DNA of 64,000 nucleotides from Turicibacter sp. (GCA_030531025.1 JAUMTV010000001.1:7747-71746); one strand, 5' to 3'; positions 1 through 9,352 are shown, counted from the first letter of the stretch. The notes: a model not told the origin generated them from the sequence alone. A program made the numbers and translations.

Positions 1-124
1 ATCACTGCTGATTTTCATTAACTTACGTTAATAAATGAGGTGTTTCCGTTGGATTGATTTAAGTATTAAATCACTGCTGATTTTCATTAACTTACGTTAA
101 TAAATGAGGTGTTTCCGTTGGATT
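1..124. repeat. 55-bp direct repeat, two copies, 69-bp period
   Basis: Positions 1-55 and 70-124 are identical over 55 bp, separated by a 14-bp AT-rich spacer (56-69). Each copy holds a small inverted repeat, ATTAAC-TTAC-GTTAAT (17-32 in copy 1). Neither strand gives an open frame of any length through the unit. The window starts exactly at a repeat boundary, so more copies may lie to the left. I do not recognise the family. It could be a small tandem array downstream of an unseen gene. Confidence 0.85.
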
Positions 125-144
125 TAATTAACTCATAATAAATT

Positions 145-171
145 AAGTAGCACTTCGGTGCTACTTTTTTA
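145..171 (+). terminator. intrinsic terminator of an upstream (unseen) gene
   Basis: A perfect stem (GTAGCAC 147-153, loop TTCG, GTGCTAC 158-164) is followed by a run of T. It reads best on the plus strand, so it probably ends a gene left of the window. Confidence 0.85.
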
Positions 172-190
172 TTTCTTGTAACTATGAAGT

Positions 191-228
191 TTTAAAAAAG
201 CACCCTGTCAAAAAGGACAGAGTGCTTA
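191..228 (-). terminator. adhE terminator
   Basis: The stem pairs 198-209 with 216-227 (AAGCAC and CTGTC against GACAG and GTGCTT, one bulged base). On the minus strand a T run follows it. It lies 65 bp past the adhE stop. Confidence 0.85.
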
Positions 229-293
229 ATCACTGTTCGGAGTTTGTTTGTTTAGATTTGTGTACTTTAGTGTATGTTAAGTGAAAAGTTTAA

Positions 294-2891
294 TTATTTT
301 GCTTCCCCATAAAATGCATTTAAGTATAATTGTTTGATATCTTCAATTAATGGATAGCGTGGGTTAGCTGGTGTACATTGATCATCAAATGCTTCCACAG
401 CTAATTCATCAACTGCAGCTAAGAAGTCAGCTTCTGACACTCCACACTCTTTAATACTCATTGGAATATTGATTTCAGCTTTTAATTCATTAATTTTGTT
501 AATTAATGCTTCAACTTTTTCTTCATTTGTGCGTCCAGTTAATCCAATATACTCAGCAGCTTTTGCATAACGCTCGATTGCTTGAGGAGTTTCATATTGT
601 GGGAATGTTCCTTGTTTAAATGGAGCATCTGTCGCATTATATTTAATGACTTCATTAATTAATAAAGCATTTGCAGTTCCGTGAGGAATATGGAATTTAG
701 CTCCTAATTTATGTGCCATTGAGTGACATAATCCTAACATCGCATTAGAGAATGCCATACCTGCCATACATGAAGCATTAGCCATTTTCTCTTTAGCTAC
801 TTTAGCTTCTGATCCACCGTGATAAGATTCTGGTAAGTAATCGAATACTAACTTAGCAGATTCTAATGATAATGGAATTGTATATTCAGTTGCTAAAGTT
901 GCAACTAAAGATTCTAAAGCATGAGTTAATACGTCAATACCTGAAGCTGCACATAATCCTTTTGGCATTGATAACATTAATACTGGGTCAACAATTGCCA
1001 TTGTTGGTGTTAATTCATAGTCAGCTAATGGATATTTAATTCCTGTTTCATCATCAGTGATAACTGCAAATGGTGTTACCTCAGAACCTGTACCAGCTGA
1101 AGTTGCGATACATACTAAGCTAGCTTTTTTACCCATTTGTGGGAATCGATAGATACGTTTACGAACATCCATGAAACGCATAGCTAAATCTTGGAAGTTT
1201 GTTTCTGGGTGTTCATATAATACCCACATGATTTTCGCTGCATCCATTGCAGATCCCCCACCTAATGCGATGATAACATCTGGTTGGAAGTTAGCCATTG
1301 CTTCAGCACCTTTTTTAGCGTCTGATAATAATGGATCTGGATGAACATCAGTGAACATTGTATATTGGATTCCATAACGATCTAATTCATCAGTTACTTG
1401 TTTTGTATATCCTAAATCGAATAATACTTTATCTGTTACGATAAATGCACGTTTTTTACCATCGAAGTTTAAATCTTCTAATGCAACTGGTAAACATCCA
1501 AATTTGTAATAAACTTTTGCTGGCACTTTAAACCAAAGCATATTCTCTCTCCTTTTAGCAACCGTTTTAATATTAATTAAGTGTTTTGGTCCAACGTTTT
1601 CTGATACAGAGTTATTCCCCCAAGAACCGCAACCTAATGTTAATGATGGTGCTAACGCGAAGTTGAATAAATCTCCAATTCCTCCGTGTGCAGTTGGCTG
1701 ATTGATTAAGAATGTAGTTGTACGCATACGAGAAGCCATGGCTTGAATATCAGCTTCTGCACGTAACTCATCTGCATAAATTGCTGATGTGTGTCCTAAT
1801 CCACTGTGGTTAACTAATGTTTCAGCCATATCTACTGCTTCAGCATGATTTGATGATTTGTACATTGCTAATACTACTGATAACTTTTCATGAGCGAATG
1901 GCTCTTCTAATGAAGTATCTGTTACTTCTCCAACTAATACTTTTGTATCTTTTGGAACTTCCAATCCTGCAAGTTCAGCAATTTTCCATGCAGGCTGTCC
2001 AACGATTTTAGCATTTAATGCACCGTTTACAATGATTGTTTCACGAACAGCATCTAATTGTTTTTTATTTAATAATAAAGCTCCACGTTTTTTAAGCTCA
2101 GCTTTTACTGCATCATAGATTGACTCATCAACAATGATTGATTGCTCAGATGCACAGATTACACCGTAATCAAATGTTTTTGATAATAATAATGAGTTAA
2201 CTGCCATTGGAATATTACATGTTTTATGGAAGATAACTGGTGTATTACCTGCCCCTACTCCGATAGCTGGTGTTCCTGAAGAATATGCAGCCTTAACCAT
2301 TCCAGGTCCACCTGTTGCTAAGATTAAGTCAACTTCACGCATCACTGTATTTGTTAACTCGATACTTGGCTCATCAATCCATGCGATTAATCCTTTTGGT
2401 GCTCCTGCAGCTTCAATTGTTTCACGAATAACTTGTGCAGTATAATTCGTACAATTTTTAGCACGTGGATGCGCTGAGATCACGATTGCATTACGAGTTT
2501 TAATTGCCATTAAACATTTGAAACATGCTGTTGATGTTGGATTTGTTGTTGGAATTACAGCACCAATTACCCCCACTGGTTCAGCAACTTTTTGAATTCC
2601 AAATGATAAATCTTCTGATAAAACTCCACATGTTTTTTCATTACGATATTTATTATAAATATATTCTGAAGCATAATGATTTTTAATTACCTTATCTTCT
2701 ACTAATCCCATTCCAGTTTCTTCTACTGCCATTTGAGCTAATGGAATACGTAAGTTATTAATTGCCATTGCTGCTTTGTAGAATAACTCATCAACTTGCT
2801 CTTGTGTAAATTTAGCAAACTCACGTTGAGCTGCACGCATTGTTTCAAGAGTTGACATTAACTCTTCAACATTTGTAACTTTATTTGTCAT
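294..2891 (-). CDS. adhE: bifunctional acetaldehyde-CoA / alcohol dehydrogenase
   Basis: Reduces acetyl-CoA to acetaldehyde and then to ethanol, oxidising two NADH. It is a cytosolic fermentation enzyme whose family forms long filaments (spirosomes). The 865-residue protein is full length. The N-terminal aldehyde dehydrogenase half has its catalytic Cys at 246 (context GVICASEQ). From about residue 455 comes the iron-dependent alcohol dehydrogenase half, with the nucleotide-binding GGGSAMDAAK stretch and Fe-ligand histidines in DVLTHALES and GLCHSMAHKLG...IPHG. The start is ATG with a strong GGAGGAG site. It is a single-gene unit with its own terminator. The upstream region carries Rex-like and cre-like sites, which suggests control by NADH/NAD ratio and by sugar supply. 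Confidence 0.98.
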   Translation of the reverse strand: MTNKVTNVEELMSTLETMRAAQREFAKFTQEQVDELFYKAAMAINNLRIPLAQMAVEETGMGLVEDKVIKNHYASEYIYNKYRNEKTCGVLSEDLSFGIQKVAEPVGVIGAVIPTTNPTSTACFKCLMAIKTRNAIVISAHPRAKNCTNYTAQVIRETIEAAGAPKGLIAWIDEPSIELTNTVMREVDLILATGGPGMVKAAYSSGTPAIGVGAGNTPVIFHKTCNIPMAVNSLLLSKTFDYGVICASEQSIIVDESIYDAVKAELKKRGALLLNKKQLDAVRETIIVNGALNAKIVGQPAWKIAELAGLEVPKDTKVLVGEVTDTSLEEPFAHEKLSVVLAMYKSSNHAEAVDMAETLVNHSGLGHTSAIYADELRAEADIQAMASRMRTTTFLINQPTAHGGIGDLFNFALAPSLTLGCGSWGNNSVSENVGPKHLINIKTVAKRRENMLWFKVPAKVYYKFGCLPVALEDLNFDGKKRAFIVTDKVLFDLGYTKQVTDELDRYGIQYTMFTDVHPDPLLSDAKKGAEAMANFQPDVIIALGGGSAMDAAKIMWVLYEHPETNFQDLAMRFMDVRKRIYRFPQMGKKASLVCIATSAGTGSEVTPFAVITDDETGIKYPLADYELTPTMAIVDPVLMLSMPKGLCAASGIDVLTHALESLVATLATEYTIPLSLESAKLVFDYLPESYHGGSEAKVAKEKMANASCMAGMAFSNAMLGLCHSMAHKLGAKFHIPHGTANALLINEVIKYNATDAPFKQGTFPQYETPQAIERYAKAAEYIGLTGRTNEEKVEALINKINELKAEINIPMSIKECGVSEADFLAAVDELAVEAFDDQCTPANPRYPLIEDIKQLYLNAFYGEAK

Positions 2892-2909
2892 TCCGACTCC
2901 TCCTCAAGA

Positions 2910-2927
2910 TTGTGAATTGATTCACTT
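2910..2927. promoter_or_regulatory. Rex-like operator between promoter and adhE start
   Basis: TTGTGA-N6-TCACTT matches 10 of the 12 arm positions of the Rex consensus TTGTGA-N6-TCACAA. It lies just upstream of the adhE ribosome site, where a bound repressor could block transcription. The assignment is from sequence similarity only. Confidence 0.5.
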
Positions 2928-2939
2928 ACTTACAAATTA

Positions 2940-2968
2940 ATTATATTATATTGTGAATTATTTGTCTA
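2940..2968 (-). promoter_or_regulatory. adhE promoter with internal Rex half-site
   Basis: On the minus strand, -35 TAGACA (2963-2968) and -10 TATAAT (2940-2945) are separated by 17 bp. A Rex half-site, TTGTGA, sits in the spacer at 2951-2956. Another half-site, TCACAA, is at 2998-3003. Confidence 0.7.
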
Positions 2969-2979
2969 ATGAAAACGTG

Positions 2980-2995
2980 ATGAAAACGTTTATAA
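2980..2995. promoter_or_regulatory. cre-like CcpA site upstream of adhE
   Basis: ATGAAAACGTTTATAA fits the cre consensus WTGNNARCGNWWWCAW with one mismatch. It lies 12 bp upstream of the -35 box, a position where CcpA often activates. A ccpA gene is in this window. The rest of the gap to 3220 is AT-rich with no gene that I can see. Confidence 0.5.
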
Positions 2996-3224
2996 TTTCA
3001 CAAAATAGTAAATTTTATGATATAAAACGTTTTTCATAACCGAATTTTACCTTATTTTTCTTGTTTTGTGAATATATGATAAAGCTATTCATTCTCGCTT
3101 AATTTATTATTTTCATCAAGATTTAGCTACTTTCCTTCATAAAAGTTCCCATTTATAATGTCATAAGACACTTAAATGCTTATTTTTTTAGTGAATATTT
3201 TCTTAAAAATTAATTAAATAATAA

Positions 3225-3258
3225 AAAAAGCTGAAAGAGTTTTATCTTTCAGCTTTTT
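3225..3258 (-). terminator. thiI terminator
   Basis: A stem of AAAAAGCTGAAAG (3225-3237) against CTTTCAGCTTTTT (3246-3258) has T-rich tracts on both strands. It lies just past the thiI stop and may also block read-through from the plus side. Confidence 0.85.
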
Positions 3259-3276
3259 ATCTATGTCTATTTTTGA

Positions 3277-4506
3277 TTAGAATAAATCATTTAATGCACA
3301 TGCTGTATTATCTTCTAACTCAATCATTTCACCTGCACGAACAGTAATGATTTCTGTATTATCAATGCATTTTTGTACTAATGGTCCAAAGTCAAAGTTT
3401 TGCTCAAACTCAATACACTTTTCAAGTGATGGATTTGTTGCAGGATGTTCAGGAACAAAGACCGTACAACAATCTTCATATGGACGAATTGAAATGTCAT
3501 ACGTATCAATTTTTTTAGCAATATCGATGATTTCATTTTTATCAAGTGTTGCAACTGGACGAATAATTGGCATATTTGTTACTGCATTGATTGCATACAT
3601 ACTTGCTAAAGTTTGTGAAGCGACTTGTCCTAAGCTTTCTCCGTTTGCTAAAACTAAAATATCACGTTTTTTAGCAATACCTTCAGCAATACGATACATC
3701 ATACGACGCATAACAGTCATTGTATAACTACTTGGAATATTCTCATAAATGGCCGTTTGTAATTCTGTAAACGGAACAACATGAACATCAATTGAGTCTA
3801 CTGGTGCGTAATGTGCATTTTTCTCCATTAAATCTAACACTTTTTGTTTTGAACGAATTGATGTGTAAGGTGGTGATGCAAAATGAATCGCTTCAATTTC
3901 AACCCCACGCTTTTGCATTAAATATCCTGCTACAGGACTATCAATTCCTCCAGAAATCATTAATAATCCTTTTCCGCTAATTCCAACTGGGAAACCACCA
4001 AGACCTTTAATGTGTTGAGCCATAATAAATGTGCCTTCACGACGCACTTCTACGAATACCGTCATATCAGGATTATGAACATCTACGCTTAAATGATCTG
4101 TATTAATTAATAAGTGTGCCCCTACTCCACGTGAAATCTCACCAGACTTCATGGGGAATTGTTTATCTGATCGTTTTGTTTCCACTTTAAATGTTGTTGG
4201 AACTTTTGGTTGTTCATTAATGATATCTAAAGCTAATGCTTTAATCGCATCAATCTCATTTTCACAACGAGCTGCTAAACTATAAGATTGTAACCCAAAT
4301 ACTTTATCTAATTGCTCTGCTACTAATTCTGGCGCTGTTCCATTTAAAATAATATAAAAACGATCACGTGTCACTTCATAAGTTAACTTTTCAAGTCCAC
4401 GTAATTTGCGACGAATTATTTTATGTAAAGCATTTTTAAAATATTTACGGTTCTTTCCTTTAATTGATAATTCACCATAACGGACTAAAATACGGTCATA
4501 AATCAT
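3277..4506 (-). CDS. thiI: tRNA 4-thiouridine synthase ThiI
   Basis: Adenylates U8 of tRNA and transfers sulfur to form 4-thiouridine. The family can also serve thiazole synthesis. The protein has an N-terminal ferredoxin-like/THUMP region (about 1-165) and a PP-loop ATP pyrophosphatase with SGGIDSPVA at 185-193. At 409 residues it is of Bacillus type, without the C-terminal rhodanese domain of E. coli ThiI. The ATG at 4506 (protein beginning MIYDRILVRYGELS) is chosen because it matches the family start and has GAGGAAGG upstream. An in-frame start 33 bp further up lacks such a site. It lies 42 bp after nifS, its likely sulfur donor, in the same operon. Confidence 0.95.
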   Translation of the reverse strand: MIYDRILVRYGELSIKGKNRKYFKNALHKIIRRKLRGLEKLTYEVTRDRFYIILNGTAPELVAEQLDKVFGLQSYSLAARCENEIDAIKALALDIINEQPKVPTTFKVETKRSDKQFPMKSGEISRGVGAHLLINTDHLSVDVHNPDMTVFVEVRREGTFIMAQHIKGLGGFPVGISGKGLLMISGGIDSPVAGYLMQKRGVEIEAIHFASPPYTSIRSKQKVLDLMEKNAHYAPVDSIDVHVVPFTELQTAIYENIPSSYTMTVMRRMMYRIAEGIAKKRDILVLANGESLGQVASQTLASMYAINAVTNMPIIRPVATLDKNEIIDIAKKIDTYDISIRPYEDCCTVFVPEHPATNPSLEKCIEFEQNFDFGPLVQKCIDNTEIITVRAGEMIELEDNTACALNDLF

Positions 4507-4548
4507 TTCATCATTTCCTTCCTCGATAACCTGCTGCAATTTTTATTA

Positions 4549-5682
4549 CTAGTGTTTTAATTGAGCTACTACAATTTTTAAAGCTTTAATTAGTCGATCA
4601 ACTTCATCTTTAGTCGATAAATTTGAAAAACTAACTCGTACGCTCTCTTGAGCAACTTCTTCACTTATTCCTAATGCTAATAAGATTCGTGAAGCTGTTG
4701 CTGATTTTGATGAGCATGCTGACTTAGCAGAAATGTATACATCATATTCTTCAAGGGCATGAACTAGTGTCTCACCTTTTATTGGAGCTGCTGCGAAGTT
4801 AATAATATATGGTGTTTGATGTTCATGATTGCTATTAATCACAATCCCATCAATTCGCTTTAACTCCTGCATTGTATAGTCATACAATTTTTTAACATGA
4901 GTATAATTTTGTTGTAATGGCTCAACAGCTAAACGTAACGCTTTGGCTAATGCAACTGCACCCGCTACGTTAATTGTTCCTGATCGAAGACCATACATTT
5001 GATGCCCACCAGTAATTTCAGGCGTTAAGCTTAAATATTGATTCATAATTAGAGCTCCAGAGCCTTTTAAACCATGGAATTTATGAGCTGATAAAGAAAG
5101 TAAATCAATATTCATTTTATCAATATCAACAGGGATTTTCCCGACACTTTGTACAGCGTCAACATGGAATTTAACCTTTGGATATTTTTTTAATAACTGA
5201 CCAATCTCATAGATTGGAAAGATCATTCCTGTTTCATTATTAACATGCATAAATGAAATCAAAATTGTATCTTCACAAATAGCCTCTTGAACTTGTTTAA
5301 CAATTTCATCATTGCTACCTTTGACGTCGATATATGTAACACGGAACCCTTCTACTTCCAGTTCTTCAATTGTTTCATGAACAGAAGCATGCTCTACAGG
5401 GGTTGTAATAATGTGACGTCCACGATTTTTGTAAGCATGACACAATCCACGAATAGCTAAGTTATTACTCTCAGTTGCTCCTGATGTGAAAATAACTTTG
5501 TGTTGTTTAGCATTTAATAGTGACAGAACTTGCTTTTCGGACTGAATTAGTAGTTGTTCAGCGCGCGCACCAAATGCATGTAACGAACTTGGATTACCCC
5601 AAAAATTCTCATTCACTTTCACAAAAGCATTTAAAACTTCTGGATCAACAGGAGTCGTCGCACTATTATCTAAATAAATCAT
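4549..5682 (-). CDS. nifS: cysteine desulfurase (NifS/IscS family, NifZ-like)
   Basis: A PLP enzyme that takes sulfur from cysteine as a persulfide and hands it on, here most likely to ThiI encoded next to it. The PLP lysine is K201 (LSAHKFHGLKGSG) and the persulfide cysteine is C323 (SACSSKSA). The length of 377 residues is normal. The order nifS-thiI after ezrA is also seen in B. subtilis (nifZ-thiI), which supports a role in tRNA thiolation over general iron-sulfur assembly. The ATG follows a good AAGGAG site. Confidence 0.93.
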   Translation of the reverse strand: MIYLDNSATTPVDPEVLNAFVKVNENFWGNPSSLHAFGARAEQLLIQSEKQVLSLLNAKQHKVIFTSGATESNNLAIRGLCHAYKNRGRHIITTPVEHASVHETIEELEVEGFRVTYIDVKGSNDEIVKQVQEAICEDTILISFMHVNNETGMIFPIYEIGQLLKKYPKVKFHVDAVQSVGKIPVDIDKMNIDLLSLSAHKFHGLKGSGALIMNQYLSLTPEITGGHQMYGLRSGTINVAGAVALAKALRLAVEPLQQNYTHVKKLYDYTMQELKRIDGIVINSNHEHQTPYIINFAAAPIKGETLVHALEEYDVYISAKSACSSKSATASRILLALGISEEVAQESVRVSFSNLSTKDEVDRLIKALKIVVAQLKH

Positions 5683-5731
5683 TTTAATTCTCCTTCCGAC
5701 ATAAACATCTCAGACCCATTTTAAACTTCTA

Positions 5732-5758
5732 ACTCTTATAGACTCTTTTAGAATAAGA
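5732..5758. other. hairpin in the nifS-thiI leader
   Basis: CTCTTAT (5732-5738) pairs with ATAAGAG (5752-5758) within the transcribed leader. No T run follows it on the minus strand, so it is not a clear terminator. Its role is unknown. Confidence 0.4.
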
Positions 5759-5808
5759 GGTATTAACTTCATTGACTATGAAAGTTGTTGCTTTAATATC
5801 GTTTCGAC

Positions 5809-5837
5809 ATTATACCACATTAAAGCTATAATCTCAA
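5809..5837 (-). promoter_or_regulatory. nifS-thiI promoter
   Basis: On the minus strand, -35 TTGAGA (5832-5837), a 17-bp spacer and -10 TATAAT (5809-5814). This leaves a leader of about 120 nt. The remaining gap, 5838-6040, shows nothing that I can name. Confidence 0.7.
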
Positions 5838-6041
5838 ATCGCAATGATTTTCTGAGTTTATGACGTAGAAAATGGTCGTTTTATGATTTGCTTACACTAT
5901 AAAGTATGAACCTCGTCATCAAATTGCTAGAAAAAAATTATTTTTTAATAACAAATTAACTCAGACATTCTTATTATTATATTATGCACCAATTTTATTT
6001 CACATCATTTATCGGTTTAAACAAATATTTTTTTATCAATA

Positions 6042-6082
6042 GAAAAGCTGTCTATAACTTACAACTTCTTATAGACAGCTTC
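6042..6082 (-). terminator. ezrA terminator
   Basis: A long stem (AGCTGTCTATAA, 6046-6057, against TTATAGACAGCT, 6069-6080) is followed by T-rich sequence on the minus strand. It is immediately downstream of ezrA. Confidence 0.8.
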
Positions 6083-6086
6083 TTCA

Positions 6087-7814
6087 TTATAATAAATAAC
6101 AATCTAATTGCTGTTTGAATTGATCATAAGTTAGATCAAATCGTGATCCTTCTATTTCTTTTAAAAGTTCCTTCATTCGCTCAATCACTGTTTCATAATT
6201 TCCTTGACGGAATTGATCTTCTGCAATCGTTAAATCAACAACATACATTCCTTCACGTGCAATATAACGATGACCATAAATCATTAAACGTTCTGCTAGT
6301 TTGACCTGCTGAACTTCAACTTCTACACGTTCTGATAAAGCTTGAATGGATTCTTGTGCTAACGTTAACTGCTCATCAATATCAGCAATATTAATAGGTA
6401 ACCGACCAATTGTTTCAAATAGTACCTGAATTGAAAAGTTAGCGCGTTTAATTAACTCTTTAACCTCTTCATCTTCAACCGGTAATTTAACTTGATGATA
6501 CATTCCTTTTAAATGGTTAAACGTTTTTAATAGGTATAACGCACGCTGACGACATTCTTTCTCACCTGCATAAAGACTTTCAATTTCTCCATCGAAAACA
6601 TAAAGTTGTTCTTTAATTTCTTCTAGTTGTTGGTGAATCGATGACAATTCACGCAATAAAACGGAGTTTGCACTTTGATGTTCATCAACTTTTCCTATTA
6701 AATACGTCAGCTCATTACTAACAATTTGAATTTCATTTAATAAAAAATTAAAATTACTTTCTTCATCTTCTGGTAATCGATAATTGCCCTTAATATTTTC
6801 GTATTGTTCACTTAACTTCTCACCATGTTCTTGCAGCTTTTGCATTAAATCTTTAGTTTTAATTACAGTTTCTTTTAATACATCTTGAAGATCATATTCT
6901 TTTTTCATGTACTCAATCATCTGTTTAGCATTGTCATGTATTTCAACAAGCGTCGTTTCAATTTTAGAAAACTCGAATCGTTTCATCCAATTTGGGATAT
7001 CATCTAACTGTTCACGATAAACTGAGATTGTCTCTTTAATTTGAAGATGCTTTAAATACACCCCTGATTCACTAATCGATTCATGGCTTTTTAAAACTTC
7101 ACGCAATAGAGGCTTCGTTTCTTTTTCTATTGTTTCTTTATACATCGGTGTTCGATCAAATAAATTAATAATAATCTCAATTTGTGTTTTGATCAGTTCA
7201 AGCGTTTCATCTGCTAAATCATAATTACAATCTTCCATGCACTCATTAAACTTTAAGAAAAAGACATCGACATCTTTAAATAATGTCTTCATCTCTTCTT
7301 TTAAATCAGGATAGCAGTCTTCTTCACTTTCATATCGAAGCTTTAACCCTTCAAACTGCTCTTTTAATCCAATCACATTAGAACGACTGCGCTCTTCTGA
7401 TTTTTTTAATGACTTGATTTCTTCTAATAATTGAGTGACATCTTCGCTCAATGATTCGAGTGTTTCTTTTAACTCTTCTAGAAGTTCGTCTGCTTCAGCA
7501 AAATTTTTATTAGCCACTAGTTCTTCTGCATAAATAATTTGCTCCGTGACGGTAATAAAATCGGATTCTAATTTTCCCCAGCGGCGTTCCCATTGTTGAA
7601 CCAACTTAACAATGCGCTCACTCTTTTTCGTACTACGCAATTTAGCTAATTCAAATGGAACTGTTTGATTAGAAATATCATGTTTTAAATAGTCAAGCTC
7701 ATCGATTTTAGCATAGTACTGTTTCTTTTTTGATACGATAATCACTGAGTAGATTAACACGATAGCTAAGACCGCAATCATCACTAGTAAAATTAGTAAT
7801 TTGAAATCTCTCAT
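6087..7814 (-). CDS. ezrA: septation ring formation regulator EzrA
   Basis: A membrane-anchored division protein that restrains FtsZ ring assembly and helps shuttle PBP1 between side wall and septum in Bacillus. The 575 residues fit the family (about 560-575). A single N-terminal membrane segment (about residues 6-27) comes first, with the bulk inside the cell. A basic patch KKKQYYAKIDEL follows, then an almost entirely coiled-coil body of spectrin-like repeats rich in E, K, L and Q. The start ATG has GGGAGGA upstream. It stands alone between its terminator and the divergent msrC. The ezrA/nifS/thiI order matches B. subtilis. Confidence 0.93.
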   Translation of the reverse strand: MRDFKLLILLVMIAVLAIVLIYSVIIVSKKKQYYAKIDELDYLKHDISNQTVPFELAKLRSTKKSERIVKLVQQWERRWGKLESDFITVTEQIIYAEELVANKNFAEADELLEELKETLESLSEDVTQLLEEIKSLKKSEERSRSNVIGLKEQFEGLKLRYESEEDCYPDLKEEMKTLFKDVDVFFLKFNECMEDCNYDLADETLELIKTQIEIIINLFDRTPMYKETIEKETKPLLREVLKSHESISESGVYLKHLQIKETISVYREQLDDIPNWMKRFEFSKIETTLVEIHDNAKQMIEYMKKEYDLQDVLKETVIKTKDLMQKLQEHGEKLSEQYENIKGNYRLPEDEESNFNFLLNEIQIVSNELTYLIGKVDEHQSANSVLLRELSSIHQQLEEIKEQLYVFDGEIESLYAGEKECRQRALYLLKTFNHLKGMYHQVKLPVEDEEVKELIKRANFSIQVLFETIGRLPINIADIDEQLTLAQESIQALSERVEVEVQQVKLAERLMIYGHRYIAREGMYVVDLTIAEDQFRQGNYETVIERMKELLKEIEGSRFDLTYDQFKQQLDCYLL

Positions 7815-7918
7815 AGTATCCTCCCATCACGTTTAGTTAAACAATTTTTTCATCTTATAATGATATCATAATTTGATAAAAAATCCTAATGTTTCTATGC
7901 TTTTCTAGTCATTTTTGC

Positions 7919-7924
7919 TATAAT
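7919..7924 (+). promoter_or_regulatory. -10 element of the msrC promoter
   Basis: TATAAT lies 39 bp before the ATG at 7963. The -35 region is weak (TATGCT at 17 bp spacing). Confidence 0.5.
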
Positions 7925-7962
7925 ATGTGCAAACTATTTCAGTAATCAAAGGGAGGGCAAAC

Positions 7963-8451
7963 ATGTTTCATCCAACTACTTATCAAGGAACATTAAATGA
8001 AAACTATGAAACAGTCTTATTACAACTAAAAGGTTTAACATATGAAGAATCAGATTTAATTGCCAATTTATCAAACGCTGCTGCTTTATTAAATCACTTT
8101 TTAGACAACATTAATTGGGTTGGCTTTTATTTAGAGAAAGGCGAAGAACTAGTCCTCGGTCCGTTTCAAGGCTTACCAGCCTGCATTCGTATTCCTTTTC
8201 ATAAAGGAGTTTGTGGGCATGCAGCAACAACAAAAGAAACAGTTGTCGTAAAAAATGTTCATGAGTTTCCTGGACACATCGCATGTGATGGAGCAACAAA
8301 CTCAGAAATTGTCATTCCAATGATTAAAGATGGACAATTAATTGGTGTTCTTGATATTGATAGTCCAGTTCTCGATCGATTTAATAAAACAGACCAAAAA
8401 TATTTAGAGCAGTTTGTACAGATTCTTGTTGATACGATTCCATCTATCTAA
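7963..8451 (+). CDS. msrC: free methionine-(R)-sulfoxide reductase (GAF domain)
   Basis: Reduces free methionine-R-sulfoxide back to methionine with thioredoxin-type reductants in the cytosol. The 162-residue protein is a single GAF domain. The three cysteines of the fRMsr family are all present: C74 (LPACIRI), C84 (GVCGHAA) and C108 (HIACDG). The start is the ATG at 7963 with GGGAGG 6 bp before it. An upstream in-frame GTG at 7927 overlaps the -10 box and is unlikely to be used. The B. subtilis relative is YtsP, also encoded near rpsD. Symbol by family. Confidence 0.92.
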   Translation: MFHPTTYQGTLNENYETVLLQLKGLTYEESDLIANLSNAAALLNHFLDNINWVGFYLEKGEELVLGPFQGLPACIRIPFHKGVCGHAATTKETVVVKNVHEFPGHIACDGATNSEIVIPMIKDGQLIGVLDIDSPVLDRFNKTDQKYLEQFVQILVDTIPSI

Positions 8452-8496
8452 ATTTTAACTTAATTATTGGAAAATGTTTAGAAGTCGGATTTTTTG

Positions 8497-8525
8497 TTGA
8501 CAATATAGTAGAATATTGATATTAT
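8497..8525 (+). promoter_or_regulatory. rpsD promoter
   Basis: TTGACA (8497-8502), a 17-bp spacer and TATTAT (8520-8525) give a strong vegetative promoter. Transcription should begin near 8532. Confidence 0.85.
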
Positions 8526-8531
8526 ACTTGA

Positions 8532-8736
8532 GTGCGTATATTAAAGGCAGCTTTTTATCAGGCTATAACTCATAGATTAAACCTCAATATCGCTCGAGAT
8601 ATTGATGGCATATCGTATAACCTTTTGGCTGCAAAGGCGAGGATATGAGATTTTAATCTATCCTATAGTTCAGGTAAATTTTCTCCTTTTTTGATATGCA
8701 AAATCAATTACTTAAAAATTAAAAGGAGGTCATAGC
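8532..8736 (+). promoter_or_regulatory. rpsD leader, probable S4 autoregulatory RNA
   Basis: About 205 nt of structured leader lies between the promoter and rpsD and has no open frame. It contains several paired elements, for example CTCATAGATTAAA near 8568 with matching TTTAATCTAT near 8653, and a hairpin at CTCAATATCGCTCGAGATATTGA. In B. subtilis, S4 represses its own mRNA through such a leader. The same role here is inferred from position and structure. I did not match it to a model. Confidence 0.6.
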
Positions 8737-9336
8737 ATGGCTCGTTATACTGGACCAAGCTGGAAAATTTCTCGTCGTTTAGGATACTCTATCTTAGAAA
8801 ACGGAAAAGAATTACAAAAACGCCCTTATGCACCTGGGCAACACGGACAAGCTCGTAAAAAAATCTCTGAATACGGATTACAATTACAAGAGAAACAAAA
8901 ATTACGTCATGCATACGGAATGACTGAGCGTCAATTCCGTCGTACATACGATCGCGCTGGTAAATTACAAGGTAAACATGGTGAGAACTTCTTATACTTA
9001 TTAGAATCTCGTCTTGATAACTTAGTATACCGTTTAGGATTAGCTAACACTCGTCGTCAAGCACGTCAATTAGTTAACCACGGACATATCTTAGTAGATG
9101 GACAACGCGTTGATATCCCATCTTACTCAGTAAAACCAGGACAAACAATCAGCGTTCGTGAAAAATCAGCTAACTTAGCTATTATCAAAGCTGCTTTAGA
9201 AGGAACTGTACACCGTCCAGACTTCGTATCATTCGATGAAGCAACTATGACAGGAACTTTCGTACGTTTACCAGAACGTTCAGAAGTATTCGCTGACATC
9301 CACGAAAACTTAATCGTAGAGTTCTACAGCCGTTAA
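8737..9336 (+). CDS. rpsD: 30S ribosomal protein S4
   Basis: A primary 16S rRNA-binding protein that nucleates 30S assembly. The 199 residues carry the S4 N-terminal region ([18 protein letters not shown]) and, from about residue 90, the S4 RNA-binding domain ([32 protein letters not shown]). The N-terminal region lacks the cysteine zinc knuckle found in some S4 forms. An AAAAGGAGG site precedes the ATG. It is monocistronic with its own terminator. Codon choice is the most biased in this stretch, as expected for a ribosomal protein. Confidence 0.98.
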   Translation: MARYTGPSWKISRRLGYSILENGKELQKRPYAPGQHGQARKKISEYGLQLQEKQKLRHAYGMTERQFRRTYDRAGKLQGKHGENFLYLLESRLDNLVYRLGLANTRRQARQLVNHGHILVDGQRVDIPSYSVKPGQTISVREKSANLAIIKAALEGTVHRPDFVSFDEATMTGTFVRLPERSEVFADIHENLIVEFYSR

Positions 9337-9352
9337 TCTTTAATGGCAATCA

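Noticed and set aside
1..124. Possible CRISPR array
   Set aside because: Only two units are present, the spacer is 14 bp and AT-rich, the unit is 55 bp, and no cas gene is near.
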